In this document: piece by piece, positions 1 to 8,223 of the stretch
Numbering within the stretch: position 1 is the stretch's first letter
Layout of the letters: each line of letters starts with the position of its first letter
Source: Niallia sp052318935
Lineage (GTDB): Bacteria; Bacillota; Bacilli; Bacillales; Cytobacillaceae
Assembly: GCA_052318935.1 (NCBI GenBank)
Contig: JBQRKO010000007.1
Reading direction: 5' to 3' (one strand)
Length of the DNA: 64,000 bases
Notes under the pieces: generated by a model
What the model saw: only the letters and a program-made list of their open reading frames with translations
The model's database searches: none
What the model was told of the DNA's origin: nothing
Position numbers and translations under genes: made by a program

Positions 1-871
1 TTACACTTTCTTTTGTACCTGCAATATAGCCTGCCTTTTGCACTTTTATTTGATAATCTAGTCCTTCGCTTTCATTTATTAATTTTTCTGCTTGTTCATT
101 TGTGCCCACATTCAAACTTTTCCCGTTTGAGAAAGTTACCTTAATTGTTTCCTTTTGTTTTATATAGTCAAGTGCTTCTTCCTCTCTTTCAGCAACTGCA
201 ATAGTCGTTGATAAAATGAAAGTGTTTTTTGCATCTTTAGGAGATAGTTGTTGAAATCTTGCTCTTGCTTCTTTTAATACAGCTTCTTCTCCATTTATAA
301 AAAAGGCAAACACATAGGAAATCCCTAATTTTGCAGCTAGTTCTGCACTTTCAACACTTCCTCCAAGCAAATAAAGCTCTGGTTTTACTGTTGGAACAGG
401 AGTTGCCTTTAACTCCGCAGGTGAAAGATTATATTCGCTTGATATAAAATTTTTTACCTCTTTAATCTTTTGTTCAAAGCTTTTTTGTGTTTCTTTTTTG
501 TCCTCTTGCAAAGCCTTTGTAGATAAATTCAATCCGCCCTGTGCCTTGCCAATGCCTAAATCTACCCTATTGGGAGCCAGCGATGATAAAACATGAAAAG
601 CTTCTGCCACTTTATAAGGACTATAATGCTGCAGCATCACCCCGCCTGAGCCAATTTTTATATTTTTCGTTTTTGCTAATAAGTATCCAATAAGAACTTC
701 AGGCGCAGATCCGGCAATTTCTTCACTGTTATGATGTTCAGATACCCAAAAACGATGGTAGCCTAAATCATCAGCTGCTTCAGCAAGCCGGACTGTGTTC
801 AGCAAACCTTGTTCTGCTTTTTCCTTTTCTCCTACTGGACTTTGATCAAGAATGCTTAACTTTATAGTCAT
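1..871 (-). CDS. LLM-class flavin-dependent oxidoreductase, MsnO8-like (partial, 3' end outside window)
   Basis: The reverse strand opens with ATG at 871 after a GGGGAGGGTG ribosome site and stays open for 290 codons to the window edge; the TTA at bases 1-3 is out of frame, so the gene continues beyond. The protein starts MTIKLSILDQSPVGEKEKAE and contains FWVSEHHNSEEIAGSAPEVL and NRVDLGIGKAQGG, which are hallmarks of bacterial luciferase-like monooxygenases of the MsnO8 group. Such enzymes use reduced FMN supplied by a separate reductase to oxidise small substrates, often sulfur compounds. It is divergent from the LysR regulator at 1148 and lies beside sulfur-scavenging genes, as CmoO/YtmO does in B. 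subtilis. The substrate is unknown. Confidence 0.85.
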   Translation of the reverse strand, partial: MTIKLSILDQSPVGEKEKAEQGLLNTVRLAEAADDLGYHRFWVSEHHNSEEIAGSAPEVLIGYLLAKTKNIKIGSGGVMLQHYSPYKVAEAFHVLSSLAPNRVDLGIGKAQGGLNLSTKALQEDKKETQKSFEQKIKEVKNFISSEYNLSPAELKATPVPTVKPELYLLGGSVESAELAAKLGISYVFAFFINGEEAVLKEARARFQQLSPKDAKNTFILSTTIAVAEREEEALDYIKQKETIKVTFSNGKSLNVGTNEQAEKLINESEGLDYQIKVQKAGYIAGTKESV

Positions 872-960
872 TTTTTCACCCTCCCCGCCGATTGAATAAA
901 GTCATATTCGGGCTGAATTTGAAACCCTCCCTCTAAATAATTTTTATTTTGAGTATCCAT
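868..960 (-). CDS. possible 30-residue ORF translationally coupled to the monooxygenase
   Basis: ATG at 960 follows AGGTGA and runs 30 codons to a TGA that overlaps the monooxygenase ATG in an ATGA arrangement. The peptide ends IQPEYDFIQSAGRVKK. The overlap and the ribosome site suggest a coupled leader peptide or the remains of a longer upstream gene; no family is recognised. It could also be chance reading of the 5' untranslated region. Confidence 0.3.
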   Translation of the reverse strand: MDTQNKNYLEGGFQIQPEYDFIQSAGRVKK

Positions 961-1147
961 TATAAAATCACCTGATAAATTTGTTATTTTTCCCAAAATT
1001 ATATTCTCCTTCCACAATTCCATCTAAACCACTTGGAATAGTTGTTGATATAGATTATAATAAAACAAATATTTGCATATGTATAATCAGTAAAAGTAAA
1101 TCTGTACTTTAAAATTTTTAAATTTCATATAAAGAGGTGTAAATAAA
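961..1147. promoter_or_regulatory. divergent intergenic region between LysR regulator and monooxygenase
   Basis: This short, very AT-rich gap separates the divergently transcribed LysR gene (1148) from the monooxygenase unit. LysR regulators usually bind in such a gap and control both sides. No confident operator or promoter can be picked by eye; AGAGGTG near 1132-1138 is the ribosome site for the TTG start at 1148. Confidence 0.4.
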
Positions 1148-2056
1148 TTGGAAATACGAGCGATCAGAACCTTTACAACAATCATTAAATTAGGCAATTT
1201 TCAAAAAGCTGCCGAAGCCTTAAATTATTCTCAGCCAACCATCACCCTACATATTAAGCATTTGGAAGAAGAAATCGGCGAAAAATTATTAGATCGAGGA
1301 AAAACGCTCAAAATGACTGAGGCAGGTCGGCTTTTTTATGAACGAGCGAATGCTTTATTAAGGGAGTACGACCGATTAGATAAAACTTTAGAAGATTTAG
1401 AAGGCGGCAATGCAGGTTTAATTCGCATAGGTGTATCTGAACCAACAGCTAGTCTAGAATTTCCGCACATACTATCTAACTTCTTAAAGGAGCATCCAAA
1501 AGTAGAAGTGTCTATATATGTGGCAGATGCTAATACATTAAGCACGATGCTTTATCGCGACGAAATTGATTTTGCCATTTGCGGTGCACCGGAAGTAACG
1601 ATGGAAAACGTTTATAAACCTTTATATTATGACGACATTGTTTTACTAGTATTTGAGTCTCATAGGTTAGCTGATAAAAATGAAATTAATCTAAAAGATC
1701 TACAGGATGAAACACTACTTTTTACTCCGAATAATTGCCCAATCCGGATCAAAATTGAACAATCAATTGTAGAAGCAATTGGAACAAGTTATAAGAAATT
1801 AGAGCTAAGCAGCAGCATGGCCCATAAACATTATGTACAGAAAGGAATAGGCATCTCCCTTTTTACACGAATAGCCCATTCCTCCCCAATACCAGGAACA
1901 AAAATAGTGGAGATTAAGGATCTGGATGCAGCACCAGTAATTGGGCTACTAAGAAGAAATAATAGCAGTTTTGGCAAAGCTTCTACCAACTTGCTTCAAG
2001 TCATTGAAGATTATTTCACCGAAAAATCTTCAATGAAAAAGCCTTTGGCTATCTAG
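1148..2056 (+). CDS. LysR-family transcriptional regulator (YtlI/CysL-like)
   Basis: A 302-residue LysR-type regulator beginning at TTG after AGAGGTG. Residues about 1-60 form the winged helix-turn-helix (MEIRAIRTFTTIIKLGNFQK, then AAEALNYSQPTITLHIKHLE), followed by a periplasmic-binding-like effector domain from about residue 90. In Bacillus, relatives such as YtlI and CysL activate sulfur-compound uptake and assimilation genes. Its divergent neighbour is a luciferase-like monooxygenase and a sulfonate/cystine scavenging island follows, so it is the best candidate local regulator of the island. The exact effector is not readable from sequence; assignment as LysR is secure, assignment to YtlI is an inference. 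Confidence 0.88.
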   Translation: MEIRAIRTFTTIIKLGNFQKAAEALNYSQPTITLHIKHLEEEIGEKLLDRGKTLKMTEAGRLFYERANALLREYDRLDKTLEDLEGGNAGLIRIGVSEPTASLEFPHILSNFLKEHPKVEVSIYVADANTLSTMLYRDEIDFAICGAPEVTMENVYKPLYYDDIVLLVFESHRLADKNEINLKDLQDETLLFTPNNCPIRIKIEQSIVEAIGTSYKKLELSSSMAHKHYVQKGIGISLFTRIAHSSPIPGTKIVEIKDLDAAPVIGLLRRNNSSFGKASTNLLQVIEDYFTEKSSMKKPLAI

Positions 2057-2093
2057 AGTATAAATATGAAATTTTCTTTAGGAGGATCATCAA

Positions 2094-2282
2094 ATGAGTA
2101 ATGAAGACCTTTGTCAAAAAAGAAGAATGCTCATCAATAAATTAGTCTGCTTTGGAAACGATAACATCACGACGTTAAACAACTTGTCCCTTAAAGAACT
2201 ACAAGAAAAATATCATCAATTTGAATTTTGTACACATCCACATTTTGGGGCAGGTTCACTTATTTGGAGAAAAGGAAGTTAA
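2094..2282 (+). CDS. small protein, similar to Fur-regulated basic protein (Fbp) family
   Basis: A 62-residue ORF starts at ATG 2094 after an excellent AGGAGG ribosome site and lies 37 bases downstream of the LysR stop, so it may be co-transcribed. The pattern RRMLINKLVCFG followed by NLSLKELQEKY resembles the short helical domain of Fur-regulated basic proteins, which in B. subtilis act with an sRNA in iron sparing. The C-terminal part with CTHPHFGAGSL is unlike the family as I know it. The family assignment is tentative; the gene itself looks real because of its ribosome site and downstream terminator. Confidence 0.5.
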   Translation: MSNEDLCQKRRMLINKLVCFGNDNITTLNNLSLKELQEKYHQFEFCTHPHFGAGSLIWRKGS

Positions 2283-2363
2283 TCAAAGCTTAAACAAGCG
2301 GTTGCTCCTTCGTCCGTCTAAACCCAGTGCTTTTTCAGTGCCGAGAATAATAATTTCTATTAA

Positions 2364-2412
2364 AAATAATCCATTATCCTCCTATAACTTTTAGGAAGAT
2401 AATGGATTATTT
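2364..2412. terminator. bidirectional intrinsic terminator between small protein and M20 peptidase
   Basis: A near-perfect inverted repeat, AATAATCCATTATC against GATAATGGATTATT with a loop around TATAACTTTTA, separates the plus-strand small protein (stop 2282) from the convergent M20 gene (stop 2425). A/T tracts on both sides let it serve both strands. Confidence 0.75.
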
Positions 2413-2424
2413 ATTGATACCTAT

Positions 2425-3621
2425 TCATACTTGTGGGATATACTTAGCAGATAAGGACTGCCCGTATAGTTCTACTAATGCTTGTTCCGCTAAATCTGCA
2501 AAGTAATAGCTTGCAGGCAATATCGCTTCTTCATTTAAATAATATTTCGGATGATGAAGCCCGTATTCTCCCGCTACTCCAATGTTGACAAAAGCACCTC
2601 TGATTTTTTGCTGGTAAAAAGCAAAGTCTTCACCACCTGCAGTCGGTTCTACTTCGACCACTTTATAGCCATTTTGCACAGCAATGCGTTTCGCGAAGAG
2701 CGTCCATTCTTTGTCATTTTGAACAGATGGTGGTCCAGGATGCCATATTAAACGTGCTTCTCCGCCATAGCTTGCAGCGACTCCATTTAACACCCTTTCT
2801 ATTTTTGCCGGAATCGTTTTTCTTATTTCTTCTTTAAAGGTGCGGACAGTTCCTTCTAAATAGACTGATTCAGGTATTACATTCCACGTGTTGCCTCCAT
2901 GTATTTGTGTCACACTTATTACAACACTTTCACTAGATTTCGCCTCTCTGCTTACAATCGTTTGTAATCTTGAGATAATTTCCGCTGCTATAATAATAGG
3001 ATCTATTCCTTCCTCCGGTTTTGCAGCATGGCTGCCTTTCCCTTTTACTTCTATCTCAAATCGATCTACACCTGCGGTTAGCACCCCTTCTTTTGTTCCT
3101 AATACACCTAACTCGCTAAGTGGATCATTATGCAATCCAAAGATTGCTTCTACATTTTCTAATCCTTTTGATGCGAGAATTGCTTTTGCTCCATGCCCTG
3201 TTTCTTCAGCTGGCTGGAAAAGTACTCGAACGGTTCCCTTTAAATTTTCTTGCCTTTTCTTTAATAAATAAGCAGCACCTAATATAACAGCAGTATGAAA
3301 ATCATGTCCACAAGCATGCATGACACCTGGAACTGTTGATGGAAATGGAATATCTGCTTGTTCATGAATTGGAAGTGCGTCAATATCTGCACGTATTGCT
3401 ATTGTAGGACCAGCAACATTCCCACTTATTTCACCAATAACTCCCGTTTTAAGAGGCAGGTCCAAAATGTCAATGTCCGCTTCTTCTAACCACTTTCTTA
3501 TTTTTAAGGTGGTTTTTACTTCTTCATTCGATAATTCTGGTTCCTGGTGAAGATTTCTTCTGACATCAATTAATTTTTGTTCTAATTCACTTTCATTTTT
3601 TGTAAAAATATCTAGAACCAA
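2425..3621 (-). CDS. M20-family amidohydrolase (N-acyl-amino-acid deacylase, YxeP/YtnL-like)
   Basis: A 398-residue metalloamidohydrolase of the M20D group. The metal-binding motif MHACGHD lies near residues 101-107, preceded by RADIDALP; the catalytic pair is in FQPAEETGHGA, and later ligands are in GLHNDP and GLHHPKYY. B. subtilis relatives YxeP and YtnL (SndB and SndA) deacetylate N-acetyl-cysteine derivatives in S-methylcysteine and succinylcysteine salvage. The nearby N-acetyltransferase (19072) and NtaA-type monooxygenase (10257) support the same role here: removing the acetyl group after oxidation. It lies just downstream of the sulfonate-type ABC genes on the same strand and may be transcribed with them. 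Confidence 0.88.
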   Translation of the reverse strand: MVLDIFTKNESELEQKLIDVRRNLHQEPELSNEEVKTTLKIRKWLEEADIDILDLPLKTGVIGEISGNVAGPTIAIRADIDALPIHEQADIPFPSTVPGVMHACGHDFHTAVILGAAYLLKKRQENLKGTVRVLFQPAEETGHGAKAILASKGLENVEAIFGLHNDPLSELGVLGTKEGVLTAGVDRFEIEVKGKGSHAAKPEEGIDPIIIAAEIISRLQTIVSREAKSSESVVISVTQIHGGNTWNVIPESVYLEGTVRTFKEEIRKTIPAKIERVLNGVAASYGGEARLIWHPGPPSVQNDKEWTLFAKRIAVQNGYKVVEVEPTAGGEDFAFYQQKIRGAFVNIGVAGEYGLHHPKYYLNEEAILPASYYFADLAEQALVELYGQSLSAKYIPQV

Positions 3622-3700
3622 CGGTTTCCTCTCCTTTTCTTCATAAAATAATAGTCTTCTATTTCAAGCTATTACTAGCCCAATATCCCCATGAATTCAA

Positions 3701-4477
3701 TTAAAGTATATTAGACTTTAACGAGGAATACTCTAATTTTGGCAAATGATTATCGTTCAGTTCTTGTTTTCCTAAAACTCGATCTAATATCATCTTCTCG
3801 TAGTAGATAAATTCATTATTTCTAATTCTTGGTCTTGCTAATGGAATCGAAACATCCATCGCTATACCCCCTTCTTCTATTAGAAGCACACGGTCAGCTA
3901 AAGCTACTGCTTCACTGACATCATGTGTGACTAAAATAGCAGTAAACCCTTTTTCTTTCCATAAGTTTTCGATTAAGTTTTGCATTTCAATTCTCGTTAA
4001 TGCATCTAATGCACCAAGAGGCTCATCAAGCAATAACAGCTTAGGATCAGCTGCCAACGCTCTCGCTAAAGCTACTCTTTGTTTTTGGCCTCCGGATAAT
4101 ACCCTGGGCCATTGATTTCCCTTTTCTTCTAAACCTACAGATGCTAAAGCTTTATAGGCATCTTCCTTGTTCTTATTGACAGCGCAAACTCTTACATTTT
4201 CGACTACTTTTTTCCATGGCAATAACCTTGACTCTTGGAACAGCACTCTTGTTTCTGCATTATATCCTTGAATTTTTTTCCCTTCTGTAAGCAGCTCTCC
4301 ATTAGACGGCTGTTCTAAACCAGCTATCAATCGTAACAGCGTACTCTTTCCGCAACCGCTTTTCCCGACAATCGCAATAAATTCGCCTTTATTAATAGTC
4401 AAATCAATATTTTTTATTATATTTGCCTCACCAAAGCTTTTGTCCAGTCCTTGAATTTTCACATTAACTCCACTCAT
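3701..4477 (-). CDS. sulfonate/nitrate-type ABC transporter ATP-binding protein (SsuB-like)
   Basis: A 258-residue ATPase. The start at 4477 (MSGVNVK) is preferred over the upstream ATG at 4501 because GGAG lies seven bases before it, while 4501 has no ribosome site. Walker A GKSGCGKST is at residues 38-46; the signature LSGGQKQR, Walker B LLLLDEP, D-loop and the H-loop VTHD follow in order. Family members energise import of alkanesulfonates, taurine or nitrate. The permease ends 45 bases upstream, and the binding protein precedes that, giving the order A-C-B. The choice of sulfonate over nitrate rests on the sulfur context. Confidence 0.88.
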   Translation of the reverse strand: MSGVNVKIQGLDKSFGEANIIKNIDLTINKGEFIAIVGKSGCGKSTLLRLIAGLEQPSNGELLTEGKKIQGYNAETRVLFQESRLLPWKKVVENVRVCAVNKNKEDAYKALASVGLEEKGNQWPRVLSGGQKQRVALARALAADPKLLLLDEPLGALDALTRIEMQNLIENLWKEKGFTAILVTHDVSEAVALADRVLLIEEGGIAMDVSIPLARPRIRNNEFIYYEKMILDRVLGKQELNDNHLPKLEYSSLKSNIL

Positions 4478-4522
4478 TTTATAGCTCCTGCCTCCTATCA
4501 TTTTTTATTCCATTTGTATTAA

Positions 4523-5299
4523 TTAATTTTTTGAAAAGTTAGGATGCCATTGCAGCCATCTTTTCTCCAGAAATTTAGCAATCGTATCTGATAGTTTTCC
4601 AAGAACGGCATATATTAAAATACTTAAAACAATTACATCCATTTGCATAAACTCTCTTCCGTTCATTGCCATATATCCAATCCCTGAATCAGCTGCAACT
4701 GTTTCAGCAACAATTAACGTGAGCCACATCACGCCTAAAGAATACCTCACACCTACTAAGATAGAAGGCAGCGCCCCAGGCAGAATAACATGCCAGAATA
4801 AAGCAAAACGATTTAAATTATACACTTTTCCCATTTCCGTTAATCCCTGCTCAATGGAGCGAATACCATGAAACGTATTTAAGTAAATCGGAAAAAATAC
4901 CCCTAATGAAATAAGCACTAATTTTGCCGGCTCCGCAATTCCGAACCATAAAATCACTAGCGGAATAAGTGCAAGATGAGGAATATTCCGCACCATTTGA
5001 ATCGTTGAATCCAAAAGTTTTTCAGACGTTGAACTTAATCCGTTCACTAAACCTAAGAGAAGGCCGACGCTTCCCCCTATAATAAATCCACTGAAAGCTC
5101 TTTTTGCACTATCGCCAATATAGTCAGCTAACTCCCCGCTTTTTACTAAAGCAATAAATGTACCTAACACCTTTAAAGGTTCTGGAAAGGTTTGTACGCC
5201 AATGGTTCCACTTGTTGTAAGTACATGCCATAAAAGAAGAAGAATTACAGGTACAATCCATGGCAAAATTTTATAAGAAATTCTTACTTTCTTCTTCAC
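4523..5299 (-). CDS. sulfonate/nitrate-type ABC transporter permease (SsuC-like)
   Basis: A 258-residue membrane protein with a GTG start at 5299 after AAGGAGG. It has about six hydrophobic helices, beginning ILPWIVPVILLLLWHVL, and carries the EAA-loop region in the YNLNRFALFWHVILPGALPS stretch that contacts the ATPase. This is the binding-protein-dependent transport domain of the SsuC/TauC/NrtB family. It sits between the lipoprotein gene and the ATPase gene. A dispersed family A palindromic element lies in the 177-base gap between it and the upstream lipoprotein. Confidence 0.88.
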   Translation of the reverse strand: MKKKVRISYKILPWIVPVILLLLWHVLTTSGTIGVQTFPEPLKVLGTFIALVKSGELADYIGDSAKRAFSGFIIGGSVGLLLGLVNGLSSTSEKLLDSTIQMVRNIPHLALIPLVILWFGIAEPAKLVLISLGVFFPIYLNTFHGIRSIEQGLTEMGKVYNLNRFALFWHVILPGALPSILVGVRYSLGVMWLTLIVAETVAADSGIGYMAMNGREFMQMDVIVLSILIYAVLGKLSDTIAKFLEKRWLQWHPNFSKN

Positions 5300-5316
5300 C
5301 GAAATTCCTCCTTATA

Positions 5317-5471
5317 GTGTGTGTTCAAAAAGGTAACAAATTAGAAGCAAGAAGATCGAGGCGGCGTAGCTTTGAGCAACACAGCGTATGCTTTTAGATA
5401 CGTGAGTAGCGGAAAAGCAAGCCAACGAAGAGGTTCGACGCTTATCATTTGGTGCCTTTTTGAACATCCTC
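5317..5471. repeat. dispersed palindromic repeat, family A (full-length copy)
   Basis: A 155-base element bounded by inverted ends GTTCAAAAAGG and CCTTTTTGAAC. Related copies are at 36777-36923 (opposite orientation), 44566-44647 and 63683-63768 (the last two internally shortened). All share an interior containing GCGTATGC and TACGTGAG or the GAAGAGGTTCGACG end. Here it separates the lipoprotein from the permease within one operon. Confidence 0.8.
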
Positions 5472-5476
5472 TTATA

Positions 5477-6505
5477 CTAATTTTTAGATAATTCGTCTGT
5501 AAGCTCTTGATCAAAATCATGATTCCAAAAGGAAGAAACATCAATATTTTCCTTTATTAAGCCAACCTTTTTGAATGTTTCCACGATATCCTGCTGCGAA
5601 TCGGTATTCGCTTCTGACAGAGGAATAACAGTTGATGGACGCTGCTCTTCCCCTTCTTTTAATATCTGCAATGCTTGCTCTACTGGCTGCTTTGTATTTT
5701 TCGCTACTATTTCCGCCCATTCTTCCTTATTATTGCGTTCCCATTCATATGCTTTATTTAATCGATCCAGATAATCAATAATAGCCGCATGTTTTCCTGG
5801 ATCTTTAATAGCTTCCACTGATGCATTCACTTGGAAATTGCCTGATAAAATATCTTTTGCACTAGCAATCGTTTTTGCATGCTGCTGTCTTGCAGAAACA
5901 ATCGCATTCCCATAGCTTGCTAAAGCATCAATATTTTTTCCTAATAATGCTGCTAAACCGTCCGAAGTTGTTAACGGTACAGGCTTAATATCATTCCATG
6001 TCAACCCAGCGCTTTCTAGCATTTTAATAAGAAAATAATGAGCTGTTGTATTATTGACATAACCTACTTTTTTCCCTTTTAATTCGGAAACATCCTTTAT
6101 ACTGGACCCTTGTGGTACAACAAGTTCCTGATTCAATGTACTCGATTGAATGATCGCAATTACTTTTGAATTGTCTCCATTTTGTGATAAGGAAGAAAAA
6201 ATTGGTGGAATTTCACTTGAAGTTCCAAGGTCCACATGACCAGCATTCATTGCTTCCAGTATTAAATTTCCACCTTGAAACACATTGTATTGAACCTTGT
6301 ATGGTGTATCGTCAAGACCAGCTTCTTTAAGTGCATTTTGATAAGTGCCCCATCCTGTCTCTGCTACCCGCAAAGTTACATCACTTAACTCGTTTTTCGT
6401 TTCCTTTCCAGTTGCACTCGTTTTTGTACTATCATTGGAGCATCCTGCTAAAACACCCGCTGCTAAAGCGATTGTTGCAATAATTGGCATGATTTTCTTC
6501 TTCAT
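5477..6505 (-). CDS. sulfonate/nitrate-type ABC transporter substrate-binding lipoprotein (SsuA-like)
   Basis: A 342-residue extracytoplasmic lipoprotein. The N-terminus is a signal peptide ending in the lipobox LAAGVLAGC (Cys about residue 21). The rest is a type II periplasmic-binding fold with features of the NMT1/SsuA group: GNLILEAMNAGHVDLGTSSE, then ELKGKKVGYVNNTTAHYFL, and ALLGKNIDALASYG. It should capture the substrate outside the membrane and pass it to the permease at 4523. It is the first gene of the ABC operon and follows the iron-type dehydrogenase by 69 bases. The ligand cannot be read from the sequence; aliphatic sulfonate or a related organosulfur compound is inferred from context. 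Confidence 0.87.
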   Translation of the reverse strand: MKKKIMPIIATIALAAGVLAGCSNDSTKTSATGKETKNELSDVTLRVAETGWGTYQNALKEAGLDDTPYKVQYNVFQGGNLILEAMNAGHVDLGTSSEIPPIFSSLSQNGDNSKVIAIIQSSTLNQELVVPQGSSIKDVSELKGKKVGYVNNTTAHYFLIKMLESAGLTWNDIKPVPLTTSDGLAALLGKNIDALASYGNAIVSARQQHAKTIASAKDILSGNFQVNASVEAIKDPGKHAAIIDYLDRLNKAYEWERNNKEEWAEIVAKNTKQPVEQALQILKEGEEQRPSTVIPLSEANTDSQQDIVETFKKVGLIKENIDVSSFWNHDFDQELTDELSKN

Positions 6506-6573
6506 ACTTTCTCCCCCTAAATTTCAATACAACTAAACTTATCTATTAACTCGGTTTTAAAGCAATAAACATT

Positions 6574-7686
6574 TTATATAGATGTATTTAACGCTCTTTC
6601 TACTATTTTTTCACCAAATGCATTTGCTTTCTCTATTGCATTTATTAATGTCTCTTCGTTTACTTCAAAGTCCAATACTCTTATTGCTTCTTCTCTAATT
6701 TTGACACTTGCGGCGATTCGATTAATTTGTTTCTGTTTCTCATGCTGTACTTCAAGCTGCTCTAATGTGATGGAACCTTCCCATTTGTGCAGGATAGAAA
6801 TCAATTCAGCTACTTCTTCATCCGGTTTTCCTTCTAATATAAGTTGTGCTATTAGTCCGAAACCAACTTTTTCTCCGTGCAAGCTTTTAGCTGTCCCTGG
6901 AATAGCAGTGATGCTGTTATGGATAGAATGAGCAATTGCTGCACGAGGCTTTTCTGTTTTTATGCTGCCAACCATCCCTGCCAACATAATGATTGCATCT
7001 ACAACTTTTGTAAATTCTTTCGTTACTCTAGCCTTCTTATTGTCCTGAAGTGCTGCTGCCCCGTTTTCAAGAAGAATATCTAATGCTAATTTTGCTGTCG
7101 TTAAGGATGTTTGAAACGCAACATCATTTCCTTCATTGCTTATATGTGGTGCAATTTCATACCATTTAACAATCGTATCCGCAATACCTGCAGCTAAATA
7201 TCTAGAAGGAGCCTTTACCAAAATATTAGGATCGACTAGCACGGTATGGGGAGATTCTTTTAAAATTTTATACCCTACTGCTGCACCTTTATCGTTGTAT
7301 AGAACTGTTAAGGCGGACCATGCTGCACATGTAGCCGCAATGGTTGGTATCGTGACAACCGGTACACCAATATTTTCGCCGACTGCCTTTGTACTATCTA
7401 AAACAGTTCCACCACCAATCCCTACAATAACATCTGCCTGTAATTCAACTGCAATCCCTGTAATAGCTTGAATCGATTCTTCTGTGCAATACCCAGAATA
7501 AACATGTACTTGATACTCGACTCCTGCATTTTCTAAGCTTTCCCACACAATCGAATCAACCGCTGCTAAAGCGGTATAGCTTCCTATAACAATCGCCTTT
7601 TTTCCAAGTTTCCCTATATATTCACCTGCAGAATAAATAATATTTTCTTTCTGTATATACTCTTTCGGCGCTTTTATTTTGGACAT
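6574..7686 (-). CDS. iron-containing alcohol dehydrogenase family protein (glycerol-dehydrogenase-like)
   Basis: A 370-residue metal-dependent dehydrogenase. The NAD(P)-binding segment ADVIVGIGGGTVLDSTKAV lies near residues 85-105. Metal ligands characteristic of glycerol dehydrogenases are visible: Asp in AAGIADTIVKW, His in AIAHSIHNS and His in KSLHGEKVGFG. Family members oxidise or reduce small alcohols and aldehydes. The gene is upstream of the ABC importer on the same strand with a 69-base gap, so it may handle a carbonyl product formed when a sulfur compound is cleaved by a monooxygenase; that is inference. The substrate is not determinable. Confidence 0.82.
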   Translation of the reverse strand: MSKIKAPKEYIQKENIIYSAGEYIGKLGKKAIVIGSYTALAAVDSIVWESLENAGVEYQVHVYSGYCTEESIQAITGIAVELQADVIVGIGGGTVLDSTKAVGENIGVPVVTIPTIAATCAAWSALTVLYNDKGAAVGYKILKESPHTVLVDPNILVKAPSRYLAAGIADTIVKWYEIAPHISNEGNDVAFQTSLTTAKLALDILLENGAAALQDNKKARVTKEFTKVVDAIIMLAGMVGSIKTEKPRAAIAHSIHNSITAIPGTAKSLHGEKVGFGLIAQLILEGKPDEEVAELISILHKWEGSITLEQLEVQHEKQKQINRIAASVKIREEAIRVLDFEVNEETLINAIEKANAFGEKIVERALNTSI

Positions 7687-7689
7687 ATA

Positions 7690-8094
7690 AAACCCTCCTA
7701 TTTTTGGTTTAGATCTTGGTATTCACTTTTTAAACTAACTAAACAAATCGGATTAGTTTGATGTGTATTCATCATACAACAACACTTAATAAAAGTATAA
7801 TTAGTAAAAATGAAGAGGTGCTTTACTATTTTTAATAGAAAAGACATAGAAAACACATAAATTACAAAAGGAGTTTCAAAGATTATTCGCTGGAGACCCA
7901 GTAGTGTAAATTAGAAGAAATATTTAATACTATTAAAAACAAAAAGAACCAAAACGTATCCACTTGCAAGTAGATACGTTCTGGCTCTTATTTAAAAACA
8001 TTAAAATATGGAAAATAAAGAACCGAAAATGACAATAAACATGGAAGCCACACGGTAACTGATTTGTCTCATGTCAACTTCACAGAATTTTAGG
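7690..8094. other. gene-free stretch upstream of the dehydrogenase
   Basis: About 400 AT-rich bases without a credible gene. It must hold the promoter of the dehydrogenase-ABC unit near 7690-7850, but no operator is clear. A hairpin with stem AACGTATC (7953-7960) against GATACGTT (7973-7980) may be a terminator. The boundary of the TnpB element begins at about 8095. Confidence 0.5.
7944..7996. terminator. candidate terminator hairpin
   Basis: The inverted repeat AACGTATC/GATACGTT is extended outward by AGAACC and GGCTCT. The flanking T tract is weak, so its function is uncertain. Confidence 0.4.
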
Positions 8095-8103
8095 CAAAGG
8101 AAG

Positions 8104-8129
8104 CCCATTCCTTCAGGCGTGGAAGGAAT
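8104..8129 (+). repeat. left-end hairpin of the TnpB element
   Basis: ATTCCTTC pairs with GAAGGAAT across a six-base loop AGGCGT. Subterminal hairpins of this kind mark the ends of IS200/IS605 elements. Confidence 0.55.
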
Positions 8130-8223
8130 TTGTTTTTTTTGAACATTTTGTTAAAAGGTGCATTTGTTCTAGTTTATTTGTTATAATCGAAACGCGAACG
8201 AATGTTCGGTAAGGAGGATTGAA

